Below, one piece after another: positions 7,557-16,934 of a stretch of 64,000 nt of DNA. The stretch covers positions 785,501 through 849,500 of the forward strand of contig NC_009437.1 of assembly GCF_000016545.1 (NCBI RefSeq), written 5' to 3'. The notes under the pieces are model-generated. The model was not told where the DNA came from. It made no database searches and saw only the letters and a list, made by a program, of their open reading frames with translations. Source of the DNA: Caldicellulosiruptor saccharolyticus DSM 8903 (GTDB lineage: Bacteria; Bacillota; Thermoanaerobacteria; Caldicellulosiruptorales; Caldicellulosiruptoraceae). A program made the translations under genes and the position numbers. Position 1 is the stretch's first letter. Every line of letters begins with the position of its first letter.

Positions 7557-10269
7557 AAGACCTCTTATTTTATTGTTAATACCCATTTTAGGAGTAGTTA
7601 TTTGGCTTCTGTCAAAAAGGTTTTATAAAGAAGGCTTAGGGAAAAAGTTTGTTGTTGTTCTGAGGATTGTTGTATTCCTTCTTATTATATTAGCACTTTC
7701 AATACCAAAGCTTACAATATCATCAAACAAAGTTGCAACTATTTACCTTGCAGACCTTTCTGATAGCAATGCCAAAAACATTGATAAGATGAAAGACTTT
7801 ATCCAAAAAGCGATAAAGCTAAAAAAATCAAATGAAATGCAGTCTGTGGTTGTGTTTGGACAGGATACTAATGTGGAATTTTCCTTAAAAAATAATCCTA
7901 AATTTTCTGAGTTTGGGTCAGTGGTTGATTCAAGTGAGACTAATATTGAAAATGCCATAAAGTTTGCAGTAAATTTATTTCCTAAGGACTTCCAAAAAAG
8001 ACTTGTGATTTTAACAGATGGGAAAGAAACGGTTGGCAGTGCAAAGACTACTATTGATTTGCTCAGCAACAATGGCATAGATGTGAAAGTTTTGCTTTTG
8101 AAAAGTGAAAAGGAAAAAGATATTCAGTTTTCAAGCCTCAAAATTCCCCAAAAAGTGGTTAAAAATCAGGAGTTTTCTGTATTTGCTAATATAAATAGTA
8201 CATATTCTGCATCTGCTCAGCTCAAAATTTTCAGAGATGGCAGTTTGATTTTTTCTCAAAAAATAATGCTTGAAAAAGGCGAGAATAGGTTTGTGATTAA
8301 AGACAAACTGCCCAGAGAAGGTATTTACAGGTATCAGGGCGTAATTGAAGCAGAGGATGATGAGGAGGATAAAAACAACTTTGCATATGCAATGTGTCAG
8401 GTCAAAAAACCACAGAAGGTTTTGGTGGTTTACCAGAATATTGATGATGTGAAAAATGTCAGAACCCTTCTTGATTCATATTCAGCAGATTATGATATGG
8501 TAATTAGCGATAATGTAGATTTTGGACTTGATAGACTTATGCAGTATTCATTTGTAGTTTTGTGTAATGTATCAAAAAACCAATTGACTGACAAATTTTT
8601 AGATGATTGCGAAAGGTATGTAAAGGACTTGGGCGGCGGACTTTTGGTGATTGGCGGTGAAAATTCGTACGCGCTTGGCAACTATTCAAATTCGGTGCTG
8701 GAAAAGATGTTGCCTGTCAAAATGCAGCTTAAAAACAAAGAGAAGGAAAGAAATGTGGCTGTGGTTCTTGTCATTGACCATTCGGGAAGCATGGGTGGAA
8801 GTAATTTAAGAAATATAAACAAATTGGAAATTGCCAAAAGCGCTGCTGCAAAGATGATTGACCATCTTGAGAGCTCAGATAGTGTTGGTGTTATTGCATT
8901 TGACCATAACTTCTACTGGGCAAGCAAGTTTGGGAAACTGAAAAGCAAAAATGAGGTTATTGAGAACATCTCTACAATTCAGGTAGGTGGCGGAACAGCT
9001 ATAATTCCACCGCTGACTGAAGCTGTCAATCTACTTAAAAAATCTAAAGCCAAAGACAAAGTGATTGTTCTTCTCACTGATGGATATGGTGAGGAGGGTG
9101 GCTATGAATATCCAGCAAGTATTGCTAAAAGGAATAATATAAAGATTACAACAATTGGCGTAGGTTCTTCTATAAATGCGCCAATTTTGAGCTGGATGGC
9201 AGCATATACCTCAGGAAGGTTTTATTATGTCAAGGATGCTTCAAACCTAATTGATGTGTTTTTGAAAGAGGCAAAGATCATAAAAGGAAAGTATATAAAA
9301 GAGAAAAAATTTATTCCTAAGGTGGTTGAGACAAATACTATAAACTCAGCCTTTTCTTCATATCCGCCGCTTTATGGTTACATTGCCACAACAAAAAAGG
9401 ATATTGCAACAAGTCTTCTTGTAAGTGATGAGGATGAGCCCATTTTGACAGTTTGGAGATATGGACTTGGCAAAACTGCTGCATGGTGTTCAGACTTAAA
9501 CGGCAGCTGGTCACATGACTGGGTTTTATGGGACAAGTTTCCAAAGTTCTTTTTAAATCTTTTTAAGTGGCTTGAAAAGGGTGCCGAAGATGACAGTTTT
9601 ACTTTTGATGTGCAAAAGGAAAAAGGGCTTGTTGTCAGTATAAATGGGAAGTTTAAAAGCAGTGCTACTGCAACTCTAAAGTGCATCTATCCAAATGGTG
9701 CAGAGAAGATGTTAAAAATGAAAAGGACTTCACCTGACAAGTTTGAAACAACAGCTGAGTTTATGCCGGGGAATTACACCTTTGTTGCTATTGTAGCTGA
9801 AGATGGAAAAACAAAAATGTCCACCTTTTTATACTCTGTAAATTACTCTGATGAATTTAGGGTGGATTTTGACAGCAGCAGATTTGAGCAGTTTACTGCA
9901 CTGTCAAATGCAAAAGTTGTGAGAAAACCAGAAGATGTTTACAAGGGAAAATTGAAAGAGGTGTACTCTCAGCATGATTTGAGTAATTCTCTCATTATTG
10001 TTTGCATTTTTCTTTTTCTTTTAGAAGTTGCAATTAGAAGATTTGGACTGTATGCTCAGCTTGAGAGGTTGCTTGTTACAGCTCTATATGCTATGAAAAA
10101 GATAAAGTATCTAAAAATTAAAATGGATTTTAGTAAAAAAGATTTAATCACAAAAGCTAAGGACATACGTAAACCAGAAAATAAAGTAAAACTATTATCT
10201 AAAAAAGAAAAGAAACAGGATGAAAAAGAACACGAGATATTAGATATAAAAAAGTTGAGAAGATTTTAA
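7540..10269 (+). CDS. Large membrane protein with two VWA-like domains and a glutamine-amidotransferase-like domain
   Basis: The protein has 909 residues. Two N-terminal helices (about 8-24 and 37-56) precede a first VWA-like region with DLSDS near residue 72 and LVILTDGKET. A GATase-like segment with GGGLLVIGGENSYALG follows near 365-380. A second VWA domain has an intact metal site, DHSGSM, near 412 and a later LLTDGYGEEGG. A single helix near 835-855 precedes a Lys-rich cytoplasmic tail. The family is the VWA/DUF-type protein at the end of MoxR clusters. It is the last gene of the cluster. Confidence 0.87.
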   Translation: MRISLERPLILLLIPILGVVIWLLSKRFYKEGLGKKFVVVLRIVVFLLIILALSIPKLTISSNKVATIYLADLSDSNAKNIDKMKDFIQKAIKLKKSNEMQSVVVFGQDTNVEFSLKNNPKFSEFGSVVDSSETNIENAIKFAVNLFPKDFQKRLVILTDGKETVGSAKTTIDLLSNNGIDVKVLLLKSEKEKDIQFSSLKIPQKVVKNQEFSVFANINSTYSASAQLKIFRDGSLIFSQKIMLEKGENRFVIKDKLPREGIYRYQGVIEAEDDEEDKNNFAYAMCQVKKPQKVLVVYQNIDDVKNVRTLLDSYSADYDMVISDNVDFGLDRLMQYSFVVLCNVSKNQLTDKFLDDCERYVKDLGGGLLVIGGENSYALGNYSNSVLEKMLPVKMQLKNKEKERNVAVVLVIDHSGSMGGSNLRNINKLEIAKSAAAKMIDHLESSDSVGVIAFDHNFYWASKFGKLKSKNEVIENISTIQVGGGTAIIPPLTEAVNLLKKSKAKDKVIVLLTDGYGEEGGYEYPASIAKRNNIKITTIGVGSSINAPILSWMAAYTSGRFYYVKDASNLIDVFLKEAKIIKGKYIKEKKFIPKVVETNTINSAFSSYPPLYGYIATTKKDIATSLLVSDEDEPILTVWRYGLGKTAAWCSDLNGSWSHDWVLWDKFPKFFLNLFKWLEKGAEDDSFTFDVQKEKGLVVSINGKFKSSATATLKCIYPNGAEKMLKMKRTSPDKFETTAEFMPGNYTFVAIVAEDGKTKMSTFLYSVNYSDEFRVDFDSSRFEQFTALSNAKVVRKPEDVYKGKLKEVYSQHDLSNSLIIVCIFLFLLEVAIRRFGLYAQLERLLVTALYAMKKIKYLKIKMDFSKKDLITKAKDIRKPENKVKLLSKKEKKQDEKEHEILDIKKLRRF

Positions 10270-10308
10270 AATGTCCATTGAAAATTAAATAGGCTATTGT
10301 TTTTTGCA

Positions 10309-10337
10309 TTGACTATAGAATTTTCAAAGATTATACT
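10309..10337 (+). promoter_or_regulatory. Sigma-A promoter for gltX-cysE-cysS
   Basis: TTGACT at 10309-10314 and TATACT at 10332-10337 are separated by 17 bases, close to the sigma-A consensus. The site lies about 100 bases before the gltX start. No T-box leader or terminator-antiterminator is visible between it and the gene, unlike the regulated gltX-cysES operons of some Bacilli. Confidence 0.7.
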
Positions 10338-10439
10338 TTAAAAAAGAGAATATGTTTTTAATTCTTTTCTAAGGATAAAATAAATGAGCTATTGAAATAC
10401 AGAAATAATAAAATTCAAAAGAAAGGACTGAAGTATACA

Positions 10440-11897
10440 GTGGAAGTAAGAACAAGATTTGCACCAAGCCCAACAGGGCATCTTCATATCGGTGGCGCAA
10501 GGACAGCTCTTTTTAACTATCTTTTTGCCAAAAGATATGGTGGAAAGTTTATATTAAGGATAGAAGATACAGATTTAGAAAGATCATCTATTGAGTCTGA
10601 AAAGGTTATTATCGAGAGCTTAAGATGGCTTGGGATTGAATGGGACGAAGGAGTTGAGGTGGGAGGTCCATATGGACCATATCGCTCAACAGAAAGAGTA
10701 GATATTTACAAAAAGTATGTAGATGTGCTTTTTGAAAAAGGCTACGCCTACTATTGTTATTGCACAGAAGAAGAGCTTGAAGCTCAAAGACAGGAGCTTT
10801 TATCAAAAGGGCAGATGCCAAGATATCTTGGTAAGTGCAGGAATTTAACAGAGGATCAAAAAAGAAGGTTTGAGCAGGAGGGGAGAAAACCAACAGTCAG
10901 GTTCAAAGTACCAGAGGGTGTTAAGATAGTTGTCCATGACCTTGTGCGCGGAGATGTTGAGTTTTTAAGCGATGATATTGGCGACTTTGTTATTGTCAAG
11001 TCTGATGGAATTCCCACATACAACTTTGCAGTTGTCATAGATGACCACTTGATGAAGATTTCGCATGTTATAAGAGGTGAAGAACATCTTTCAAACACTC
11101 CGCGACAGATTCTAATTTACAATGCGCTTGGATTTGAACTTCCGCAGTTTGCTCATGTTTCGCTTATACTTGGAAAAGACAGAACAAAGATGTCAAAGCG
11201 CCACGGCTCTACTTGGGTTGAGCAGTATAGAGATCAAGGGTATTTAAAAGAGGGGCTCATAAACTTCTTGGCTCTGCTTGGCTGGTCACCACCAGAGGAT
11301 AGAGAAATATTTGACATGGAATATCTAATTGAGAATTTCTCATTAGAAAGAGTTTCCAAAAATCCTGCAATATTTGACATTGATAAGCTAAATTATATAA
11401 ACTCTCAGCACATTAAACTAAAATCATTGGATGAACTTACCCAGATGTGCATACCGTACTTTGTTGAAGCAGGATATATTAAAGAAGATGAGGCAAAGTC
11501 CAAATTTGAATGGCTCAAGAAGATAGTAAAATCTGTGTATGAGGGACTGGATTATTTATCTCAGATCAAAGACAGGGTTGATATCTTCTTTAACAATGAA
11601 GTCAAGATAGAAGAAGATGAGGCAAAAGAGGTCTTAAAATGGGATCATGTGAAGGATTTAATTAATGTGTTTGAAAATAAGATAAGGCAGATGAATGAAT
11701 TAACTCCTGAAGCTATTAAGCTACTTTTCAAAGAGATACAGAAGGAGACAGGTTACAAGGGCAAAAACCTGTTTATGCCAATAAGAGTTGCGTTGACTGG
11801 TAAAACCCATGGCCCTGAGCTTGTTGAGATAATAGAGATTGTAGGTAAAGAAAACATACTAAAACGGTTGGAATTCTTTAAAACGTGGTATAATTAG
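10440..11897 (+). CDS. gltX: Glutamyl-tRNA synthetase
   Basis: This class I synthetase charges tRNA-Glu with glutamate; it has about 485 residues. The HIGH-type motif is in RFAPSPTGHLHIGGARTALF near residues 6-24 and the KMSKS-type motif KMSKRHGS near 250. The frame is open upstream to TTG 10392. GTG 10440 is chosen because the family normally begins just before the VRTRFAPSPTG segment and AAGGA lies about 12 bases upstream. It is first in gltX-cysE-cysS, an order conserved in Firmicutes. It could be discriminating or non-discriminating; the sequence read by eye does not settle this. Confidence 0.95.
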   Translation: MEVRTRFAPSPTGHLHIGGARTALFNYLFAKRYGGKFILRIEDTDLERSSIESEKVIIESLRWLGIEWDEGVEVGGPYGPYRSTERVDIYKKYVDVLFEKGYAYYCYCTEEELEAQRQELLSKGQMPRYLGKCRNLTEDQKRRFEQEGRKPTVRFKVPEGVKIVVHDLVRGDVEFLSDDIGDFVIVKSDGIPTYNFAVVIDDHLMKISHVIRGEEHLSNTPRQILIYNALGFELPQFAHVSLILGKDRTKMSKRHGSTWVEQYRDQGYLKEGLINFLALLGWSPPEDREIFDMEYLIENFSLERVSKNPAIFDIDKLNYINSQHIKLKSLDELTQMCIPYFVEAGYIKEDEAKSKFEWLKKIVKSVYEGLDYLSQIKDRVDIFFNNEVKIEEDEAKEVLKWDHVKDLINVFENKIRQMNELTPEAIKLLFKEIQKETGYKGKNLFMPIRVALTGKTHGPELVEIIEIVGKENILKRLEFFKTWYN

Positions 11898-11939
11898 AGT
11901 AGATTTATTTTTGAGCTTTAGAAGGAGTTATGAAGAAGT

Positions 11940-12644
11940 ATGTTTAAATTTATCAGAATGATAAAAGAAGAGATGGATGTTATAATGGAAAAAGACCCTG
12001 CTTGCAAAAGCAGGCTTGAGACACTTCTTTATCCAAGCTTTTGGGCAATAATATATCACAGGATTGCTCACTGGTTTTATCAAAGAAGGATGTACTTTAT
12101 TGCCCGCTGGATTTCTGAAAGGGCACGACACAAAACAGGAATTGAGATACACCCTGGGGCAAAGATTGGCAGGCGCGTATTTATCGACCATGGCATGGGT
12201 GTTGTAATTGGTGAGACAGCTGAGATTGGCGATGATGTGCTGATTTATCAAGGTGTTACATTAGGTGGAACAGGTAAAGAAAAGGGTAAGCGTCATCCTA
12301 CAATTGGCAACAATGTCTTAATTGGTGCTGGGGCAAAGGTTTTAGGACCATTTAAAGTAGGGGACAATACAAAAATTGGTGCAAACGCAGTTGTTCTTCG
12401 CGAGGTTGAAGACAACTCAACAGTAGTTGGTGTGCCAGGAAGAGTTGTCAGAAAAGAGAAAAAGGAAAAGCCAACTATTGAAGAACAGCTTGACCAGATT
12501 AGATTTCCCGACCCGCTTGCAATGCAGATTTGCAGGCTTGAAGCAAGGATAGAAGCCTTAGAGAAAAAACTTGCCGAGTACGAAAGGAGATTAAAAGAGT
12601 ATGAAGCTTTACAACACTCTGACAATGACAAAAGAGGAGTTTGA
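11940..12644 (+). CDS. cysE: Serine O-acetyltransferase
   Basis: The enzyme makes O-acetylserine from serine and acetyl-CoA, the first step of cysteine synthesis. It has 234 residues with the left-handed beta-helix hexapeptide repeats from about 65 to 160 and the segments [18 protein letters not shown] and [19 protein letters not shown] that form the active site. The C-terminal 50 residues form a charged helix, possibly coiled coil. It lies between gltX and cysS and its 3' end overlaps cysS by 44 bases. AAGGAG lies about 12 bases before the ATG. Confidence 0.95.
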   Translation: MFKFIRMIKEEMDVIMEKDPACKSRLETLLYPSFWAIIYHRIAHWFYQRRMYFIARWISERARHKTGIEIHPGAKIGRRVFIDHGMGVVIGETAEIGDDVLIYQGVTLGGTGKEKGKRHPTIGNNVLIGAGAKVLGPFKVGDNTKIGANAVVLREVEDNSTVVGVPGRVVRKEKKEKPTIEEQLDQIRFPDPLAMQICRLEARIEALEKKLAEYERRLKEYEALQHSDNDKRGV

Positions 12645-13998
12645 ACCTTTAGAAGAAGGCAAAGTGAAGATGTATGTATGCGGACCAACTGTCTATGATT
12701 TTATCCACATTGGAAATGCAAGGCCTTTGATTGTGTTTGATACTTTGAGACGGTACTTTGAATACAAAGGATATGAGGTAATCTACATTCAAAACTTTAC
12801 AGATGTAGAAGATAAGATGATAAACAGAGCAAACAAAGAGGGCATAACCGTCTTTGAGCTTGCTGAAAGGTTTATACAAGAGTATTACAAAGACGCAGAC
12901 AGGCTAAATGTCAGGCGAGCAACCAAGAGTCCAAGAGCAACAGAAGAGATTGAAGATATGATAGCCCTGATACAAAGGTTAATTGATAAGGGTTATGCAT
13001 ATGTTGTTGATGGTGATGTGTATTTTAGAACAAGAAAATTTGCTGAGTATGGGAAACTTTCTCACAAGAACATTGAAGATCTGATGGCTGGTGCGCGCGT
13101 TGACCCAAGCGAAAAGAAAGAAGACCCGCTTGATTTTGCACTTTGGAAGGCTAAAAAAGAGGGTGAGCCGGCATGGAATTCACCTTGGGGTGAGGGCAGA
13201 CCCGGCTGGCATATAGAGTGTTCTGTGATGGCAATGAAATACCTTGGGCAGACTATAGACATTCACGCAGGTGGGCAGGATTTGATCTTTCCTCATCATG
13301 AAAATGAGATTGCACAGAGCGAGGCTGCAACAGGAAAACCTTTCGCACGTTTTTGGCTTCACAATGGGTATGTGAATATAAACAATGAAAAGATGTCAAA
13401 GTCGCTTGGGAATTTCTTTACTGTAAGAGAAATTATAGAAAAATACCATCCTGAGGCACTGAGGCTTTTTATGCTCCAGGCTCATTACAGAAAACCTCTT
13501 AACTTCAGTATAGACCTTATTGAACAGGCAGAGGTGGCACTCAAAAGAATTTATACTTGCTATGAAAATCTTGAGTTTTTGATTCAAAATGCAGCCTCTT
13601 CATCTGAAAATGATGATAAGCTAAAAGCTGCGATTGAAGAGCTAAAAGCAAAGTTTATAGATGCAATGGAAGATGACTTGAATACTGCCGAGGCAACAGG
13701 GTATTTGTTCGAAATGGTAAGAGAAATCAATACACATGCTAATTCTTGCTCAAAAGAAACTTTAACTTTTGCAAAAGATATATTGAAAGAACTTTGCAGT
13801 ATACTGGGGATCTTGGAGCAATATAGCGCAAAAGAAGAGGCTATTCCACAGGAAATTTTAGAGCTGGTTGAAAAAAGAAATCAGGCACGAAAGGCGAAAA
13901 ACTTTCTTGAAGCAGATAGGATAAGAGATGAGCTTAAAAGCTTGGGTTATATTGTTCTTGATACCCCTCAGGGGACAAAGGTTGAGAGGATAAAATAA
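12601..13998 (+). CDS. cysS: Cysteinyl-tRNA synthetase
   Basis: This class I synthetase has 465 residues, the usual size. It shows [18 protein letters not shown] near residues 24-43 (HIGH motif plus first zinc Cys), further zinc ligands in HIECSVMA and [12 protein letters not shown], and KMSKSLGNF near 264. The start ATG lies inside the end of cysE, so translation is likely coupled. Placing cysE with cysS links the supply of cysteine to its use in translation. A strong terminator follows. Confidence 0.96.
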   Translation: MKLYNTLTMTKEEFEPLEEGKVKMYVCGPTVYDFIHIGNARPLIVFDTLRRYFEYKGYEVIYIQNFTDVEDKMINRANKEGITVFELAERFIQEYYKDADRLNVRRATKSPRATEEIEDMIALIQRLIDKGYAYVVDGDVYFRTRKFAEYGKLSHKNIEDLMAGARVDPSEKKEDPLDFALWKAKKEGEPAWNSPWGEGRPGWHIECSVMAMKYLGQTIDIHAGGQDLIFPHHENEIAQSEAATGKPFARFWLHNGYVNINNEKMSKSLGNFFTVREIIEKYHPEALRLFMLQAHYRKPLNFSIDLIEQAEVALKRIYTCYENLEFLIQNAASSSENDDKLKAAIEELKAKFIDAMEDDLNTAEATGYLFEMVREINTHANSCSKETLTFAKDILKELCSILGILEQYSAKEEAIPQEILELVEKRNQARKAKNFLEADRIRDELKSLGYIVLDTPQGTKVERIK

Positions 13999-14026
13999 AA
14001 CCGGGCAATTTGAGCCCGGTTTTTTA
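13997..14026. terminator. Intrinsic terminator after cysS, convergent with the GGCT-like gene
   Basis: CCGGGC at 14001-14006 pairs with GCCCGG at 14014-14019 around a 7-base loop and is followed by six T on the plus strand. AAAA on the other side gives a short T-run on the minus strand, so it may work both ways. Confidence 0.85.
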
Positions 14027-14380
14027 GCATTTCCACGGTTGACTTTCAAATGGGATATAGTTATTCTCATCAACATCACAAAGATAAATATACGCCCATG
14101 CTTTAATTTTCCTGCTGTCATCTAATATAACTTCAATCTCTTTTCTTTTGTAAAGCTTACCCTCATCCTCAAATTCATCTATTTTATTTAAGGTGCTTGG
14201 GTCAATTTGGTAAACCTCACCCAGCACCTTTGAGTTTTCTTTTGGTACTATCGCTGGGTACCAGCTTACCTTGTAAAGCCCAAAGCCTTCTAAAATGGCT
14301 TTTCCTATAAATTTACAGCCTTTGAGCAAATAGTTGTGGCTGTTATGAGAAAGAAGGCTGCCATAGACAAAAAGGTACAT
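14024..14380 (-). CDS. Gamma-glutamylcyclotransferase-like (AIG2/GGCT fold) protein
   Basis: This small protein of 118 residues begins MYLFVYGSLL, the YGSL motif that shapes the substrate pocket in the GGCT fold. It has a conserved acidic segment IDEFEDEGKLYKR where the catalytic Glu of the family lies. Members cleave gamma-glutamyl amines or peptides to 5-oxoproline, but many bacterial homologues are uncharacterised. It is convergent with cysS and follows hxlR on the same strand after about 55 bases, so it may be co-transcribed with it. Confidence 0.8.
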   Translation of the reverse strand: MYLFVYGSLLSHNSHNYLLKGCKFIGKAILEGFGLYKVSWYPAIVPKENSKVLGEVYQIDPSTLNKIDEFEDEGKLYKRKEIEVILDDSRKIKAWAYIYLCDVDENNYIPFESQPWKC

Positions 14381-14435
14381 TTGTAAATATCCCCCTTTTT
14401 AATTTTAAAATTTTGCCAGCGGCTTTTCTCTGTGT

Positions 14436-14828
14436 TCAGGAATCATCCTGAGCAATCTCACAGGAATCTTCATTGCAAAGACAGTACTTTAGTTTATATC
14501 CAAAATAGTTGTACTTATCAGCCCAGTCGCACATCATATCTAAGATAGGTAGTACTTCTTTTCCTTTTTCGGTTATTGTATACTCAACCTTAATAGGTAC
14601 TTCAGGATAGACCTTTCTCTCAACAAGTCCATGCTCTTCAAGCTCACGAAGTTGTTTTGTCAAAATTCTGTGAGTAATATCAGGGATTAAGTGTTGCAGC
14701 TGAGCAAATCTTAGTGTTCCATATTCACCTAAATACCACAAAATAAGTGGTTTCCATTTTCCACCTATTACTTCAAATGCTACTTCTATTTCGCATGTTG
14801 CTTCTTTGACTTTCTGCTTTTGAGCCAT
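14436..14828 (-). CDS. HxlR-family transcriptional regulator
   Basis: This winged-helix DNA-binding protein has about 130 residues. It has the HxlR signature CEIEVAFEVIGGKWKPLILWYLGE, with the N-terminal Cys that senses electrophiles or thiols in several family members, then THRILTKQLRELEEHGLVER for the recognition helix. The C-terminus holds an unusual YCLCNEDSC cluster. ATG 14828 is chosen over ATG 14855 because GGAAGGTG lies 9 bases upstream. Its promoter carries a 16-bp palindrome that is repeated at the pab operon, which points to autoregulation and to control of pabABC. Confidence 0.92.
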   Translation of the reverse strand: MAQKQKVKEATCEIEVAFEVIGGKWKPLILWYLGEYGTLRFAQLQHLIPDITHRILTKQLRELEEHGLVERKVYPEVPIKVEYTITEKGKEVLPILDMMCDWADKYNYFGYKLKYCLCNEDSCEIAQDDS

Positions 14829-14847
14829 ATCAAAAACACCTTCCTTT

Positions 14848-14893
14848 AGTATCATCTATGATACTTTATATCCAAAAAGTGCACTCTTGTAAA
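14848..14893 (-). promoter_or_regulatory. hxlR promoter with 16-bp palindromic operator
   Basis: On the minus strand, TTTACA (14893-14888) and TATAAA (14870-14865) are 17 bases apart. They are followed at once by the palindrome GTATCATAGATGATAC (14864-14849), two 7-base arms around AG, covering the likely start of transcription. The 46-base block matches 37374-37419 at 44 positions. Confidence 0.8.
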
Positions 14894-14924
14894 CGTTGAC
14901 AAGAATATTATACTAAACTTAAAA
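14887..14924 (+). promoter_or_regulatory. Possible promoter for the alcohol dehydrogenase gene
   Basis: TTGTAA (14887-14892) and TATACT (14909-14914) are 16 bases apart on the plus strand. TTGACA at 14896-14901 is a second possible -35, but with only a weak TTAAAA 17 bases on. Either would overlap the divergent hxlR promoter, so the HxlR protein could affect both directions. Confidence 0.4.
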
Positions 14925-14973
14925 GGAATTTTGGCTCTGAGTTTTGAAATTATATTTTGGAGGGATAAAAACC

Positions 14974-16161
14974 ATGGAAAATTTAGTGTTTAACTACTTT
15001 ATGCCGACAAAAATTCTCTTTGGTCCAGGAAGTTTAAACAGGCTCAGAGACGAGAATTTGCCTGGCAAAAAGGCTTTGATTGTCATATCAGCAGGTACCT
15101 CTATGAAAAAGTATGGATACTTGGACAGGTTAATTTCTATCTTAAAAGAAAAAGGAATAGACTATGTTGTATTTGACAAGATTTTGCCAAATCCAATTAA
15201 AAAACATGTTATGGAAGGGGCAAAATTAGCAAAAGAAGAAGGCTGTGACTTTGTAATTGGTCTTGGTGGTGGAAGCAGTATAGATTCTGCAAAAAGCATT
15301 GCTCTTATGGCAAAACACGAGGGTGATTACTGGGACTATATTGTCGGTGGGACAGGCAAAGGAAAAGTACCAACAAACGGTGCACTTCCAATTGTTGCAA
15401 TAACCACAACAGCTGGAACTGGAACAGAGGCTGACCCTTGGACTGTTATAACAAATGAAGAAACAAACGAAAAAATAGGCTATGGCAATCAGTACACATT
15501 TCCGACGCTTTCTGTGGTTGATCCAGAGCTTATGTTAAGTGTGCCACCGCACCTTACTGCATACCAAGGGTTTGATGCTTTCTTCCATGCAGTCGAAGGG
15601 TATATAGCAAAGATTGCAACACCAGTAAGTGATATGTTTGCCCTCAAAAGTGTTGAGCTTATAGCAAAATACTTGCCGCTTTGCGTGAAAGACGGTAGCA
15701 ACTTGGAGGCAAGAACATATGTTGCACTTGCAAACACGTTGGCAGGATTTGTTGAGTCGACTTCCAGCTGTACATCAGAGCATTCAATGGAACATGCTCT
15801 CTCTGCATTTTATCCAGATTTGCCACATGGTGCAGGGCTTATAATGCTATCTGAAGCATACCATACATTCTTTGCCTCAAAAGTGCCTCAAAGGTATATC
15901 CAGCTTGCAAGAGCAATGGGCATCGATGTTGACGGCTTGCCAGAGGATGAAAGACCATTTGCATTTGTCAAGGCAATGAAAAAGCTTCAGGAAGAGTGCG
16001 GTGTTGGGAATTTGAAGATGTCTGACTATGGAATTAAAGAGGATGAAATTGAAAAGCTTGCTGACAACGCAGTAAAAACAATGGGCGGACTTTTTGAGGT
16101 TGACCCGTATAAGCTTTCTTTTGAAAAGACAGTAGAAATTATGAGAAAGGCGTATAAATAA
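14974..16161 (+). CDS. Iron-containing alcohol dehydrogenase
   Basis: This group III Fe-dependent alcohol dehydrogenase has about 395 residues and acts on NAD(P)H with aldehydes or alcohols. It has the dinucleotide-binding GLGGGSSIDSAKSIAL near residues 95-110 and the metal-binding segments GFDAFFHAVEGYIAK and CTSEHSMEHALSAFYPDLPHGAGL. ATG 14974 has GGAGG 10 bases upstream; the frame extends to TTG 14944, but that would lie before the ribosome site. It is divergent from hxlR. The substrate (ethanol, butanol or a diol) cannot be told by eye. Confidence 0.93.
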   Translation: MENLVFNYFMPTKILFGPGSLNRLRDENLPGKKALIVISAGTSMKKYGYLDRLISILKEKGIDYVVFDKILPNPIKKHVMEGAKLAKEEGCDFVIGLGGGSSIDSAKSIALMAKHEGDYWDYIVGGTGKGKVPTNGALPIVAITTTAGTGTEADPWTVITNEETNEKIGYGNQYTFPTLSVVDPELMLSVPPHLTAYQGFDAFFHAVEGYIAKIATPVSDMFALKSVELIAKYLPLCVKDGSNLEARTYVALANTLAGFVESTSSCTSEHSMEHALSAFYPDLPHGAGLIMLSEAYHTFFASKVPQRYIQLARAMGIDVDGLPEDERPFAFVKAMKKLQEECGVGNLKMSDYGIKEDEIEKLADNAVKTMGGLFEVDPYKLSFEKTVEIMRKAYK

Positions 16162-16207
16162 ATTAAATAAATGTTTACAATAATTATAAATCGAATCCAA
16201 AAAATAC

Positions 16208-16250
16208 AAAAGGAGCTATTCGGCAACAAATCTGAATAGCTCCTTTTATT
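16208..16250 (+). terminator. Intrinsic terminator after the alcohol dehydrogenase
   Basis: A long stem of AAAAGGAGCTATTC and GAATAGCTCCTTTT encloses a 12-base loop, with further T-rich sequence after it. Confidence 0.8.
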
Positions 16251-16330
16251 CTAAAGTCTATTAATGAAGAATAAAAAAACATCATTGTTTGCTCGATATG
16301 ATATTAGAACACAGTAACAAAAAGTTATCC

Positions 16331-16934
16331 TCAATTCATGAGATTACTCCTTACTTTTTTTATTTGTTCAATTTCTAATCCTGTTACCTTAGCTATAAAA
16401 TTATCATCTGCTCCTGCAAGTATCATATTTTTCACTATGTTCATAAGAGTTTCTTTTGAACCTTTTTCGATTCCCTGCTTTATTCCTTCTTCGATTCCTT
16501 CCTCATATCCTTTTTCTTTTCCTTTTTCTTCAGCTTGTTTATAGTATTCTTGAATCAGTTGTTGAACATTGAATATAAAATCACCCACATCATCCACCCC
16601 CTCTTCTTCTACTTTTTTTAAAAGATCATCAATCATATTTTTCATTTGATCTATTACCTGAGGTCGTACAATTCTCAACAGCCATGAACAAAATACCTTA
16701 AGCTGCTCCTGAGGTAGCCCCCTTATGTATTCAGATACTTCATTCAGCTTTTTCACAAATTCTTCTGCATATCGCTTCGACTTTTCTAAATACAGTATAC
16801 TGCTCAAAAGGTCTAACCGGCCTTTGAGTTTTTCTTCATCAAGTTTATTTACGTCTACTAACCAGTAGTTGAATATATCATCCTTAAATATATCATACCC
16901 TCTTATTATATGTCGAGGAACACTCCAGTTCTTT
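16331..16934 (-). pseudogene. Rpn/PD-(D/E)XK transposase-like nuclease, C-terminal fragment, cut by an IS element
   Basis: Reading the minus strand from 16934, the frame continues KNWSVPRH, then DDIFNYWLVDVNKLDEEKL, and on to the stop at 16331. It ends in the GYEEGIEEGIKQGIEKG-type repeats seen at the C-terminus of Rpn (YhgA-like) proteins. It is the missing continuation of the N-terminal piece at 18193-18586: both pieces share KNWS, encoded in the 14-bp repeat CACTCCAGTTCTTT. Removing the insert restores a frame of about 327 codons, the usual family size. An internal ATG at 16807 could give a 158-residue product. Confidence 0.8.
16921..16934. repeat. Left copy of the 14-bp target-site duplication
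   Basis: CACTCCAGTTCTTT here is repeated at 18193-18206, flanking the IS element. Each copy encodes the same piece of the Rpn protein on the minus strand. Confidence 0.85.

Noticed and set aside
10270-10439. T-box leader expected before gltX-cysE-cysS
   Set aside because: I looked for the T-box sequence and an antiterminator and saw neither; only a sigma-A promoter is evident.
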